Part shown: piece after piece, positions 1 to 8,751 of the stretch | Position numbering within the stretch: the first letter of the stretch is position 1 | Layout: the number at the start of each line of letters is the position of its first letter | Assembly (NCBI RefSeq): GCF_013373795.3 | Contig: NZ_CP088022.1 | Location: 3,348,001-3,412,000, forward strand | Length of the DNA: 64,000 nucleotides | Source: Bradyrhizobium quebecense | GTDB taxonomy: Bacteria > Pseudomonadota > Alphaproteobacteria > Rhizobiales > Xanthobacteraceae | Reading direction: 5' to 3' | Position numbers and translations under genes: made by a program | Notes under the pieces: generated by a model | What the model was told of the DNA's origin: nothing | Databases searched by the model: none | Seen by the model: only the letters and a program-made list of their open reading frames with translations

Positions 1-687
1 GGTCTTGCCGACGCCGGCTTCGCCGACGAACAGCGGGTTGTTCTTCTGGCGGCGGCACAAGACCTGGATCGCACGGTTGATCTCGGCATTGCGGCCGATC
101 ACCGGATCGATCTTGCCGTCGCGCGCCTTCTTGTTGAGGTTGACGCAATAGGTATCGAGCGCCTCGCCCTTCTTCTTGGCGTCCTCGTTGCCCTTGGTCT
201 CGGTTTCCTCGTCGACGCCGCGCACCGGCCGCGCCTCGGACACGCCGGGCCGCTTGGCGATGCCGTGGCTGATGTAGTTGACGGCGTCGTAGCGCGTCAT
301 GTCCTGCTCCTGCAGGAAATACGCGGCATGGCTCTCGCGCTCGGCGAAGATCGCGATCAGGACGTTGGCGCCGGTCACTTCCTCGCGACCGGACGACTGA
401 ACGTGAATCACCGCGCGCTGGATCACGCGCTGGAACCCGGCGGTCGGCTTCGCGTCGTCGGCGCCGTCAGTCACCAGGTTTTCGAATTCGGTCTCGAGAT
501 AATTGACGAGGCTGGTCCTCAGCTTGTCGAGATCGACGCTGCAGGCCCGCATCACCGCCGCCGCATCCGAGTCATCGATCAGCGACAGCAGAAGGTGTTC
601 GAGCGTCGCGTATTGATGGTGACGCTCGTTCGCGATCGCCAATGCACGATGCAAGGATTGTTCTAGGCTTTGGGAAAAAGTAGGCAT
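1..687 (-). CDS. clpA: ATP-dependent Clp protease ATP-binding subunit ClpA (N-terminal part, cut by window edge)
   Basis: ClpA is the Hsp100 unfoldase that feeds substrates into the ClpP peptidase in the cytoplasm. The 229 codons visible begin [19 protein letters not shown], the start of a Clp N-domain (two repeats, about residues 1-145). An acidic and lysine-rich linker follows, then the beginning of AAA module 1 with [17 protein letters not shown] and the Walker A motif GEAGVGKT at the last visible residues. The gene continues beyond base 1. It lies downstream of clpS on the same strand (259 bp gap), the usual arrangement for adaptor and unfoldase. The start is the only ATG in frame giving the standard ClpA N-terminus. 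Confidence 0.95.
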   Translation of the reverse strand, partial: MPTFSQSLEQSLHRALAIANERHHQYATLEHLLLSLIDDSDAAAVMRACSVDLDKLRTSLVNYLETEFENLVTDGADDAKPTAGFQRVIQRAVIHVQSSGREEVTGANVLIAIFAERESHAAYFLQEQDMTRYDAVNYISHGIAKRPGVSEARPVRGVDEETETKGNEDAKKKGEALDTYCVNLNKKARDGKIDPVIGRNAEINRAIQVLCRRQKNNPLFVGEAGVGKT

Positions 688-946
688 TCGCGTCCTCTAT
701 GGCCCCCGGCCATCATGATCGCCATTACCGGGTCAGGCAATAACAACCTTCGTGATCGCCATTGATATAGTTACGACGGATCGTGGCGAAAGACCGGTCC
801 CGCGATGATGGTTTTCTTCTAAATTCGGGGCACCGGAACGTTGTCCGGCGGCGCCCCGTGATCATACGGGAACGCCGTTCGCTGCCTTCAAAAACGCGAT
901 GCAAGACCCGTTCCGCTTCCCGCGGCAGGTCAATCGCTCCCGCGAA

Positions 947-1279
947 CTATTTCTTTTCCATCACACATTGCAGTGGATGCTGATGCTTGCGCGCGAAGTC
1001 CATGACTTGCGTCACCTTGGTCTCGGCGATCTCATAGGTAAACACGCCGCACTCACCGATCCCGTGATGGTGAACGTGCAGCATGATCTTGGTCGCCGCC
1101 TCGGCGTCCTTGTTGAAAAATCGTTCCAGCACGTGAACCACGAACTCCATCGGCGTGTAGTCGTCGTTCAGGATCAGGACGCGATACAGGTTCGGGCGCT
1201 TGGTCTTCGGCTTGACCTTGGTGATGACCGAGGTCGACGGGCCGCTGCCCGCTCCATTGCGGTTGTCGTCATTGCTCAT
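947..1279 (-). CDS. clpS: ATP-dependent Clp protease adaptor protein ClpS
   Basis: ClpS is the N-degron adaptor that delivers proteins with bulky hydrophobic N-termini to ClpAP. The 110-residue product has a flexible N-terminal tail and the ClpS core: [17 protein letters not shown], the HVHHHG stretch and the C-terminal [11 protein letters not shown]. The start chosen is the internal ATG giving [11 protein letters not shown]. The frame stays open to an ATG at 1360 that would add 27 residues ([14 protein letters not shown]...), and neither start has a strong ribosome binding site. It is followed on the same strand by clpA, its partner. The family call is certain; the start is not. Confidence 0.94.
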   Translation of the reverse strand: MSNDDNRNGAGSGPSTSVITKVKPKTKRPNLYRVLILNDDYTPMEFVVHVLERFFNKDAEAATKIMLHVHHHGIGECGVFTYEIAETKVTQVMDFARKHQHPLQCVMEKK

Positions 1280-1622
1280 TTTCGGCACCGGCGCGGCGGA
1301 CACCGCGGGCATGGCCGAAACCGGCTCGGAGATCGGGACTGTCAACGTGTATCGCAGCATGGCTCAGGCGTTCGAATTCCCCAGGGGAAACCGGTTGGCG
1401 ATTGGAAGGTGGTCGCGATTGCCGCAAGACTGATCGCGGAACCCCCAGCAATGCTTTCCAGATTGCCGCTCCCGGTCCGATCCGGCGGCCGGATCGACCT
1501 CCCGAATATGGGCCTCACGACGCCCTGCCGCAAGCGCAGACCCGCCGCAGCCCACCGGTCCGATTCCCGGCACGGCAACCGTCGGAAGGTTAATCATTTC
1601 TGGCTGATTTGACAAAGGACTA
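1280..1622. other. Intergenic stretch between clpS and an IS5-family element
   Basis: About 340 bp lying between clpS and the insertion sequence. The first 81 bp could be an N-terminal extension of clpS. I see no convincing gene, tRNA or terminator in the rest. The short open frames in it have no recognisable product. The clpS promoter must lie here or inside the extension. Confidence 0.5.
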
Positions 1623-2469
1623 GGTGGTGTGGACTCTAAGGATTCCCTTTTAGGCGCAAATCAGATTCAAGACTGCTTTTGGGGAGGCAGTCTTGGGTGT
1701 GATGGACCGTTTGGTATTGAGCGACGCGGCTTGGGAGCGGATGGCGCCGCTGATCATAGGTCGCCCCGACCAGAAGGGCTCCACTGGGCGCGACAATCGG
1801 ATGTTCGTGGAAGGTGTACTTTGGATTGTTCGCACGGGCTCTCCCTGGCGTGATCTCCCGGAGGCGTTCGGGGATTGGAACAGCGTGTTCCGGCGCTTCA
1901 GTCGGTGGAGCATCAAGGGCGTCTGGTGGCGGATCTTCGAGGCGATGTCCGATGATCCGGACTTCGAATATTTGATCGTCGATTCCACCATCGTCCGGGC
2001 GCATCAGCACGCCGCCGGCGCCAAAAAAGGGGGTCTGAAGATCAGGCGATCGGCCGCTCGCGCGGGGGCTGAGCACCAAGATACATATGGCCGTTCGTGG
2101 CTTGGGATGTCCCGTACGGTTCGCGCTGACCGCAGGCCAGCAGGGCGATGCACCGCAAGCTGCCGCATTGATCGAGGGACTACCTGCCGAGGTCGTCATG
2201 GCCGATACGGCCTATGACGCCGATCATTTGCGCCAAGCCATCGCCGCCAAGGGCGCGCTCGCCGTCATCCCCAACAACCCGTCACGCACACTCAAATACC
2301 CGCTGGACAAGCACCTCTATGCCCAGCGTCACCTCGTCGAATGCTGCTTCTCAAAGCTCAAGCAGTTCCGCCGCGTCGCAACCCGCTTCGAAAAGACCGC
2401 CCGAAATTATCGCGCCGTCGTCACTCTCGCAGCCATCGTCCTTTGGATGCGGTAAGTGTCCACACGACC
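1623..2469 (+). mobile_element. IS5-family insertion sequence (IS427-like group), about 847 bp
   Basis: The ends are imperfect inverted repeats: left GGTGGTGTGGACTCTAAG, right (complement) GGTCGTGTGGACACTTAC, 14 of 18 bases matching. Each end is flanked by TA (1621-1622 and 2470-2471), inside a CTAG on both sides, which fits a TA target duplication. Inside is a two-frame DDE transposase gene with an A6G5 slippery run (2023-2033). Length, ends and split frame are typical of the IS427 subgroup. The copy carries an extra frameshift, so it is probably not autonomous. Confidence 0.85.
1702..2455 (+). pseudogene. IS5-family transposase, split over several frames
   Basis: The first part (MDRLVLSDAAWERMAPLI..., with VDSTIVRAHQHAAG carrying the first catalytic Asp) reads in one frame up to the run of A6G5 at 2023-2033. 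In this group a programmed -1 shift there normally continues the protein, and that frame does give SEDQAIGRSRG. It then hits a stop at 2070. The true continuation (LSTKIHMAVRG..., MADTAYDADHL, and HLVECCFSKLKQFRRVATR with the catalytic Glu) sits in the third frame. One G missing from the G-run at 2064-2068 would explain this. So besides the programmed shift the gene carries a disabling 1-nt deletion. A good ribosome binding site (GGGGAGG) precedes the start. Confidence 0.82.
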
Positions 2470-2627
2470 TAGGGCGTCCAATTTAGACGGCATTCAGGAT
2501 AGCCCACGCTTTTGCCCTGCTTTCGACCGTCTGCGGGGGTCGCCCGCCGGGTTTCCCTTGCCCGATTCACCATCTGTTTAGCCGCGCACGTGGAGATGGC
2601 CGCGCAATCCATTTTGACGAGAGTGCC

Positions 2628-4610
2628 ATGCTTGGTTCAGCCATTTCCAATCGCGTCCGCGCGGCTCTCCGCCGGTTTTCCGGATCAACCGACGGCAATG
2701 TCGCGGTGATCTTCACCTTCTCAATGCTGCCGATCCTCGCCTTCGTGGGAGCAGCGGTCGACTATACACGCGCCAACAATGCTCGCACCGCGATGCAGTC
2801 GGCCCTCGATTCCACCGCGCTGATGCTGTCCAAGGATCTGACCATGGGCACCATCACGGCCGCGCAGATCCCGAGCAAGGCACAGACCTATTTCAACAGC
2901 CTCTTCACCAACAAGGACGGCCAGGGCATTGCCATCTCGGCCACCTATACGACCCCGACCTCGAGCGCAGCCGCGACCATTCTCCTGAGCGGGTCCGGCT
3001 ACATCAACACCTATTTCATGAAGTTTGCCGATCTGTCCGGCGGCAATTTCCAGAAAATGAATTTCGGTACCTCGACCACCACCACCTGGGGCAACGTCAA
3101 GATGCGCGTCGCCCTCGCCCTCGATAACACGGGATCGATGAGCCAGAACGGCAAGATTACCGCGCTGCGAAATGCGGTGGCCGGAACCGGCGGCCTGATC
3201 GACCAGCTCAGCGCGCTCAGCAAGAACAACGGCGACGTCTACATTTCCGTCATCCCGTTCGCCAAGGTCGTCAACCTCGGCTCCAGCAACTATACCCAGA
3301 ACTGGATCGACTGGACCGACTGGCTCAATCCTCCGACCACACAGCCCGCCAACAGCAACGGTGGTTTCCAGGCGACACTTCCCATCAACTGGCATGCCGT
3401 GGGACCTGGCGCGAAGTGCCCGTTCACCAACACCATCGGCAACACCAATGGTGCCGCAAACGGTAGCTTCGTTTGTAAGACGGGTCCCACAGCAAGCGAC
3501 GGTTCGACCACCTCAACGATTCCGTCGACGACGATCACGATCAACGGTGCAAGCGTCAAAAATCCCATTTGCCCGACTGCCGAGACGTTCACCGCTCCCT
3601 ACACCTTCGTGAAGTACAATGGCTGCTGGAGCAGCGAACCGACCGGCCTGACGGAGACATTCTGCAGCGGAAGCTCGAATTGCAGTTGCCCAAAGAACTC
3701 CTCGGGCTCAAACGTCGCGGGTTGCACTTGCAGCGGCACCGGCAGCAACAAGTCCTGCACCGGATTGACTTATGTTCACAACTGGACACAGCCCGGTCCC
3801 AACGACCTGACGGACAATCCCCTTCAACCGAGGGTGTCCGCCATCGTCGGATTCAAGGACAATACCAGCACCACCAACAAGGACCACATCTGGACTCCCA
3901 ACGCCGTCGGGGTCGCAAATGACTGGCGCCAACCCTCCACCAACCCGATCAGCACGTGGACAGGCTGCATCACCGACCGCACCCAACCCAACGATGCGAC
4001 CGGCGTGCTGCCGGCGTCGTCCGATGTCACGACGTTGTTTCCCGCCTACGAGTATTTCGAGAACAGCACATCCTACTGCAACAGCAGCGTCTCGACGCCG
4101 CTCGAGCCGATCATCCCCCTGAGCTACAATTGGAGCGCGCTCAAGACGGCGGTCAACGCCATGCAACCGACCGGCGGCACCGACCAGTCGGTCGGCCTCG
4201 CCTGGGCGTGGCAGTCCCTTCTCGTGGGCGGTCCGCTTAACGCACCGGCGGAGGACTCCAACACCACCTACAACCGGGTCATCATCCTGCTGTCCGACGG
4301 CCTGAACACCGAGGACCGCTGGCCCGCTTATGGCGACGGCAGCTCGCAGGCCTCGGGCAATCCGATCGACGCAAGGCAGGCCCTGCAGTGCCAGAATCTG
4401 CAGAACGCGAGGGATGCCAACGGTGCGCCGCTGTACACGATCTACACCATCCAGGTGAACACCAGCACGCCCGCCGATCCGACCTCGACCGTCCTGAAGA
4501 ACTGCGCCAGCAGCCCCGACAAGTTCTACATGCTGACCAGCTCGACCCAGATCCTGACGACGTTCAACACGATCGGAACTGCTCTCAGCAAGCTGCGGCT
4601 GGCGAAATAA
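2628..4610 (+). CDS. TadG-like pilus-assembly protein with VWA domain
   Basis: This 660-residue protein begins with a Tad/TadG-type N-terminus: a short basic stretch, then GNVAVIFTFSMLPILAFVGA (residues 23-42), a single membrane anchor, followed by the TadE/TadG signature VDYTRANNARTAMQSALDST. A von Willebrand A domain starts near residue 158 with the metal site DNTGSMS (D166, S170, S172) and ends with IILLSDGLNT near residue 555. Within the VWA fold, at about residues 263-385, there is a long Ser/Thr/Asn-rich and cysteine-rich insertion. Such proteins are held in the inner membrane with the VWA domain outside and are usually linked to Flp pili, but no other tad gene is nearby. It follows the IS element and ends at a strong terminator. 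Confidence 0.85.
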   Translation: MLGSAISNRVRAALRRFSGSTDGNVAVIFTFSMLPILAFVGAAVDYTRANNARTAMQSALDSTALMLSKDLTMGTITAAQIPSKAQTYFNSLFTNKDGQGIAISATYTTPTSSAAATILLSGSGYINTYFMKFADLSGGNFQKMNFGTSTTTTWGNVKMRVALALDNTGSMSQNGKITALRNAVAGTGGLIDQLSALSKNNGDVYISVIPFAKVVNLGSSNYTQNWIDWTDWLNPPTTQPANSNGGFQATLPINWHAVGPGAKCPFTNTIGNTNGAANGSFVCKTGPTASDGSTTSTIPSTTITINGASVKNPICPTAETFTAPYTFVKYNGCWSSEPTGLTETFCSGSSNCSCPKNSSGSNVAGCTCSGTGSNKSCTGLTYVHNWTQPGPNDLTDNPLQPRVSAIVGFKDNTSTTNKDHIWTPNAVGVANDWRQPSTNPISTWTGCITDRTQPNDATGVLPASSDVTTLFPAYEYFENSTSYCNSSVSTPLEPIIPLSYNWSALKTAVNAMQPTGGTDQSVGLAWAWQSLLVGGPLNAPAEDSNTTYNRVIILLSDGLNTEDRWPAYGDGSSQASGNPIDARQALQCQNLQNARDANGAPLYTIYTIQVNTSTPADPTSTVLKNCASSPDKFYMLTSSTQILTTFNTIGTALSKLRLAK

Positions 4611-4634
4611 CCGCCCGCTTCAGGCGCAACAAAA

Positions 4635-4659
4635 AAGCCCGGCCGAAACGGCCGGGCTT
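4635..4659. terminator. Bidirectional rho-independent terminator
   Basis: AAGCCCGGCC and GGCCGGGCTT form a perfect 10-bp stem around the loop GAAAC, with A-rich sequence on the left and T-rich sequence on the right. It sits between the convergent TadG-like gene and phasin gene and can serve both. Confidence 0.9.
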
Positions 4660-4682
4660 TCGTTTGTCTTGGTCAGTAGCGC

Positions 4683-5018
4683 TTACTGAGCGGGCGCGAA
4701 CTTGGAGACCAGGCCCTCGTAGGGCTTGAAGGTCTGCTTGGCGCAGTCGCTGTACAGGCCGGCGATCTTCTGCGATTCCGCGACGAAGGTCTCGTAGGAC
4801 GAGCGCAGGTACTCGGTCTGCGCCTCGAGCGCCTTGTCCAGCGACTTCACGCCCGACAGCTTCTCGACGAACGACTTGGTGTCCTCAAACGACTTCTTGG
4901 CGTAGTCGCCATAGGCGGTGGCGATCGCCTGGACGCCGCTCTGCAGGTTGTTCGCAGACGCAGTGACGGACTCGAAATGCTCTTTGCCGTAGTTCTGAAT
5001 GTCTTCGATCTTGACCAT
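4683..5018 (-). CDS. Phasin family protein
   Basis: Phasins coat polyhydroxyalkanoate granules in the cytoplasm and control their size. The product is 111 residues with no cysteine-rich or membrane segment except a single C-terminal-half Cys. It is almost entirely amphipathic helix: MVKIEDIQNYGKEHFESVTA, then repeated SVxALA-like helices such as YGDYAKKSFEDTKSFVEKL. This is the compact Phasin_2 pattern common in rhizobia. The ATG at 5018 is chosen because AAGGAATT lies 7-14 bases upstream; a longer frame adds 12 residues without such a site. A cluster of GTGCG/CGCAC inverted repeats lies 90-126 bp upstream. It converges on the TadG-like gene through a shared terminator. Confidence 0.9.
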   Translation of the reverse strand: MVKIEDIQNYGKEHFESVTASANNLQSGVQAIATAYGDYAKKSFEDTKSFVEKLSGVKSLDKALEAQTEYLRSSYETFVAESQKIAGLYSDCAKQTFKPYEGLVSKFAPAQ

Positions 5019-5107
5019 GGATTGGAATTCCTTTTCCCAGACTTGAAGGCGCAAATTCCCATTGCCGGGAAGCTCCCGGCCCCCTGACAGCTATTGGAAT
5101 ATCGCAT

Positions 5108-5144
5108 CGCACAATAAAGTCAATGAATATTGTGCGACGCACAA
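5108..5144. promoter_or_regulatory. Triple CGCACAA/TTGTGCG inverted-repeat cluster upstream of the phasin gene
   Basis: CGCACAAT (5108-5115) faces ATTGTGCG (5129-5136) across 13 bp. The second arm is also half of a perfect 15-bp palindrome, TTGTGCGACGCACAA (5130-5144). It lies in the 424-bp gap between the phasin gene and the divergent carboxypeptidase gene. TGC/GCA-rich palindromes are typical targets of PhaR-type regulators of phasin genes, so a PhaR operator is the leading guess. The rest of this gap (to 5442) shows no gene. Confidence 0.6.
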
Positions 5145-5442
5145 CGACATTTGCTCGAATCCTGAGCATTTGCGATAAACCCCGGGGGACTACGCAACGG
5201 TTGCTTAATCTTTTGGAAACTCGGTCCGCCTAACCTGATTCCTGGACTTTGTTCGCCTTCCGACGGGCAGCCTTGAAAGCTGTTTGTGAACAACACCTTA
5301 GCTAGAAGAGCGACCTGAGCCGCCACGAGGGCCGATGGTTCTGCCCGAAGTGGTCTGTTGCGCAGGCAAGGATCGACGGCCGCCGGGCACAATTTCGCCT
5401 CACGAGCCAGTGATCTAGATAGAAATTGGGACGGGGAAGTAG

Positions 5443-7236
5443 ATGCTTCGAACAACCTTGGCCTCCTCGCGGGCGCTGCGAGTTGGCGTTCTTGGGCTCG
5501 TTACCGTCACGACGGCGATCCTGATCACCAGTGATAGCGCGGAGGCGCGCCGTCACCGGCGTCACACCGCCCGTCACCACCACAGCGAGGCCGCGCGCGA
5601 AAGCTACAGCCCGCAATTCGCGTCGATCATCATCGACGGCAACACCGGCTCGGTGCTGACGTCAAACAGTCCCGACGGCCTGCGGCACCCCGCCTCGCTC
5701 ACCAAGATCATGACGCTCTATCTGCTGTTCGAGCGCCTCGATTCCGGAAAGATGAAGCTCGACACCGAGATGCCGGTTTCCGAGCATGCCTCCGAGCAGG
5801 ACCCGACCAAGCTCGGCCTGCGGCCCGGCCAGACCATCAGGGTCGAAGACGCCATCAAGGGTCTCGTCACCCGCTCCGCCAATGACGCCGCGGTCGTGAT
5901 CGCCGAGGCAATCGGCGGCAGCGAAGACGACTTCGCCCGGATGATGACCCGCAAGGCCCGCGCGCTCGGCATGAGCCGGACCACCTATCGCAACGCCTCG
6001 GGTCTGCCCAACGACGAGCAGATCACCACCGCGCGCGATCAGTCGACGCTCGGTCGCGCCATCCAGGATCGTTTCCCGCGCTACTATCGCTACTTCTCGA
6101 CCACGGCGTTCAATTTCCGCGGCCACACGATCACCGGTCACAATCGCCTGCTCGGCAGCGTCGAAGGCGTCGACGGCATCAAGACCGGTTACACCCGCGC
6201 CTCCGGCTTCAACCTCGTGACCTCGATCCACCGCGGCAATCGCTTCCTAGTCGGCGTGGTGCTCGGCGGCCGCAGCGGCGGCTCCCGCGACGCCATCATG
6301 CGCAACCTGCTGGCCGAGAACATCGGCAAGGGCGCGACCACCCGCACGGCCGCCGCGATCACCGAGCGCAACCCGGCCGACGCCAATGTCGAGGTTGCCG
6401 ATGCCGACAACGCACGCAGCGCGGACACCGCGCCGGTCGCGGCGTCGGAGCCCGCCGCGGCAGCCGTCGCGGTGCAGGCGCCGCGCCCGGCCAGCAAGCC
6501 CTCGCTGATGGCGGCCGTCGCCGCCGCGCTGCCGCCGCCCCCGGCAAAGCCTGAGCCGCAGGCCAAGCCCGAGCCGGCGCCGCTGACCTCAGGCGTGATC
6601 CAGACCCAGCCGATCGCCGCGATCCCCGGCTCGGCCGAACCGATGAAGCCGGTCAAGGTGAAGACCGTGCAGGTCAAGGCCGGCCCAATCAAGCTTGCCG
6701 CCGCCGGCCCGGCACAGTCCGCGCCCCCGATCACCAGCACCATCCCGTCGCGCGGCGAAGTTCCCGAAACCTCCAATGCGATGATGGCGCGGGCCGCCGA
6801 GACCTCGAGGCCCGAGATGCCGCCGCAGCCGGCCAATTTCGGCACCGGCAACGGCATCCTCGGCGTGCTGCCGGCCTCGTCCGTCCATGCACCGGCCGCC
6901 GCCCCGGCACCGCAGACCGTGGCCTCGATCGAACCGACCCGGAGCCTGCAGGCCGCGCCGCAGACCAGCGTCGTCAAGCCGGGCACCGCGCATTCCGGCT
7001 GGATCATCCAGGTTGGCGCGCTCGAGTCCGAAGGCGAGGCCAACAAGCGCATCGACCTCGCGCGCAGCTCGGCCCGCGGCCTCCTCAGCAAGGCGGACCC
7101 GTTCACCGAGGTCGTGGCCAAGGACAATCGCAAGCTCTACCGCGCCCGCTTTGCCGGCCTCGAGCGCGATCAGGCCGAAGCGGCGTGCAAGACGCTGAAG
7201 CGCGCCGAGATCTCCTGCATCACCGTTCGCAACTGA
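5443..7236 (+). CDS. D-alanyl-D-alanine carboxypeptidase (peptidase S11) with C-terminal SPOR domain
   Basis: A penicillin-binding D,D-carboxypeptidase that trims the terminal D-Ala from peptidoglycan stem peptides in the periplasm. After a signal segment (about residues 12-35) and a His/Arg-rich stretch, the catalytic domain shows SLTK (S85, K88), SAN (145-147) and KTG (247-249). From about 300 to 510 there is a long Pro/Ala-rich linker, and from about 515 to the end a SPOR domain (SGWIIQVGALESEGEANKR). SPOR domains bind denuded glycan at the septum, so the enzyme probably acts during division. The 597-residue length matches rhizobial DacC-like proteins with SPOR tails. The start follows GGGGAAG. 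Confidence 0.94.
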   Translation: MLRTTLASSRALRVGVLGLVTVTTAILITSDSAEARRHRRHTARHHHSEAARESYSPQFASIIIDGNTGSVLTSNSPDGLRHPASLTKIMTLYLLFERLDSGKMKLDTEMPVSEHASEQDPTKLGLRPGQTIRVEDAIKGLVTRSANDAAVVIAEAIGGSEDDFARMMTRKARALGMSRTTYRNASGLPNDEQITTARDQSTLGRAIQDRFPRYYRYFSTTAFNFRGHTITGHNRLLGSVEGVDGIKTGYTRASGFNLVTSIHRGNRFLVGVVLGGRSGGSRDAIMRNLLAENIGKGATTRTAAAITERNPADANVEVADADNARSADTAPVAASEPAAAAVAVQAPRPASKPSLMAAVAAALPPPPAKPEPQAKPEPAPLTSGVIQTQPIAAIPGSAEPMKPVKVKTVQVKAGPIKLAAAGPAQSAPPITSTIPSRGEVPETSNAMMARAAETSRPEMPPQPANFGTGNGILGVLPASSVHAPAAAPAPQTVASIEPTRSLQAAPQTSVVKPGTAHSGWIIQVGALESEGEANKRIDLARSSARGLLSKADPFTEVVAKDNRKLYRARFAGLERDQAEAACKTLKRAEISCITVRN

Positions 7237-7257
7237 TCGACGCGATCGTCTGATTTC

Positions 7258-7288
7258 AACGGGCCGGCGCCGCAAGCGCCGGCCCGTT
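7258..7288 (+). terminator. Terminator after the carboxypeptidase gene
   Basis: A perfect 13-bp stem, AACGGGCCGGCGC against GCGCCGGCCCGTT, with a CGCAA loop. It begins 21 bp after the stop codon. The trailing sequence CGCTTTG has only a short T-run. Confidence 0.75.
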
Positions 7289-7481
7289 CGCTTTGCAGGC
7301 CGCCGCGCGAACGACCGGCCTTTCCGCGCGCGGCGCAACCATGAAACTTCTCGTCAAGCTTTTACGGTTAAGTTTTCCCGAAAGAACGATCGGCCACGCC
7401 GGACAGCGGCGGGCCAGACGGGGCATCAATCAGAGAAACGGAAGGCAGCTCTCGGCTGTGGCGTCAGTAGCGTAGCCGGAG

Positions 7482-8201
7482 TTAGAGATGCGTGCGAAGC
7501 AGAGTATCCTTGGCCTCGTTCACTCGGGCAGCGAGATACGTCGAGCCCCCCTGGTCGGGATGGAGTTTCTTCATCAGGGTGCGGTGAGCGCGGCTGATGT
7601 CGTCACGCGACGCTCCCGGCTGCAGGCCAAGGATCTGATAGGCCTCCTCGTTCGTCATTTTGTCGGTCGCCGCCGCGCGGCCCTGCCCCCCTGTCCGGTC
7701 GCCCTGTGCGTCCTGACGCCAGGCGGGAAAGCGGCGGTCCAGATAGCTTTCAAGTAGCGCGACGCTTTCGGCGTCGAAGCTCGGGACCATCGCCAGAAGC
7801 TGCGACAGGTCGAACTCGTCGAGCATGTGGCCGGCCTGCGGTCCCGCCACGATCTGGCCCTTGAGCACGCCGCTGTCGTGATCGAGGCTCATGTCGAGAT
7901 ATTGCGAGCGCACCCGCGAGCTTTGTCCCTGATTGCGCGAACCGCCGAACATGCCGCCGAAATTGGGAAAGCCGGTGCTCCCGAACGGCGACCAGCCGAG
8001 CAATCCGGCGCCGAAGATGCCGAGCGGGATTGCGACCGCCAGTTCGCCCCGCACGCCGGTGAAGGCCGCAACGGCAAGCGCAAGCACCCCGCCCACGATC
8101 TTGATCGCACGCGCAAGCACGGCCGGATTGGCCGCACGAAACATCTGCAGCGCGGAATAAAGGATGACAACGGCGACGACGCCGGCGATCAGGGTTGGCA
8201 T
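7482..8201 (-). CDS. Membrane-anchored DnaJ-domain protein
   Basis: The 239-residue product begins with a membrane segment (MPTLIAGVVAVVILYSALQM) and a second hydrophobic region at about residues 33-72. A Gly/Ser-rich linker and a middle region (RSQYLDMSLDHDSGVLKGQI) follow. The C-terminal J domain (about 175-239) has YQILGLQPGASRDDISRAHR and the HPD tripeptide in MKKLHPDQGG, needed to stimulate Hsp70 (DnaK) ATPase. The layout resembles alphaproteobacterial TIM14-like J proteins, which act at the inner membrane. It is transcribed away from the DUF302 gene and sits in a small group with a VWA protein. Confidence 0.88.
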   Translation of the reverse strand: MPTLIAGVVAVVILYSALQMFRAANPAVLARAIKIVGGVLALAVAAFTGVRGELAVAIPLGIFGAGLLGWSPFGSTGFPNFGGMFGGSRNQGQSSRVRSQYLDMSLDHDSGVLKGQIVAGPQAGHMLDEFDLSQLLAMVPSFDAESVALLESYLDRRFPAWRQDAQGDRTGGQGRAAATDKMTNEEAYQILGLQPGASRDDISRAHRTLMKKLHPDQGGSTYLAARVNEAKDTLLRTHL

Positions 8202-8330
8202 GCGCGGAATATAGGCGGCCCGGCGGCAAAAAGCATGCGAAGCTTCGTCTCACTGGAGCGTGAAGCGCCCTCACGTGGCGCGGTCCCCTGCGATTGAGTA
8301 GCTTGCGGCAACCGCGCTGGAGGAAGCTTG

Positions 8331-8738
8331 ATGGCGATTGACGGACTGATCAGCCTTCGCAGCCAAGTCGGGCCGAAGCAAACCGCCGACCGGCTCAAGG
8401 CCGAATTGCAGGCGCGCGGGCTGACCTTGTTCGCCCGGATCGATCATGCCGCGGGCGCCGCCGGCGCCGGTCTTGCGCTCCGGCCGACCGAACTGTTCGT
8501 GTTTGGCAACGCGAAGGGCGGCACGCCCTTGATGCAGGCTGCGCAGATCATCGGGATCGATCTGCCGCTCAAGGCCCTGGTCTGGCAGGACGAAGCCGGC
8601 GACTGTTGGTTCTCCTACAATGATCCGGCCTGGCTCGCCGAACGGCACGGCGTCGCGGAAGCGACCGGACAGGTCACGGCCAACATGTCGGCGCTGCTCG
8701 GCGCTATTGCCAAGACCGTGACGTCGGGCGGAGCCTGA
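8331..8738 (+). CDS. DUF302 domain-containing protein
   Basis: A 135-residue soluble protein matching DUF302 over most of its length. [20 protein letters not shown], then FVFGNAKGGTPLMQAAQIIG and LPLKALVWQDEAG are the typical core, and YNDPAWLAERHGV the C-terminal part. No catalytic role is established for the family. The ATG is chosen because GGAGGAA lies 5 bases upstream; an upstream TTG in frame would overlap the ribosome binding site region. The gene is convergent with the VWA gene that follows (13 bp gap). Confidence 0.88.
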   Translation: MAIDGLISLRSQVGPKQTADRLKAELQARGLTLFARIDHAAGAAGAGLALRPTELFVFGNAKGGTPLMQAAQIIGIDLPLKALVWQDEAGDCWFSYNDPAWLAERHGVAEATGQVTANMSALLGAIAKTVTSGGA

Positions 8739-8751
8739 CGCGCCAAGCGGC

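Noticed and set aside
1364..1615. Small open frames on both strands upstream of clpS
   Set aside because: They overlap each other in several frames, have no ribosome binding sites and give Arg/Pro-rich low-information peptides.
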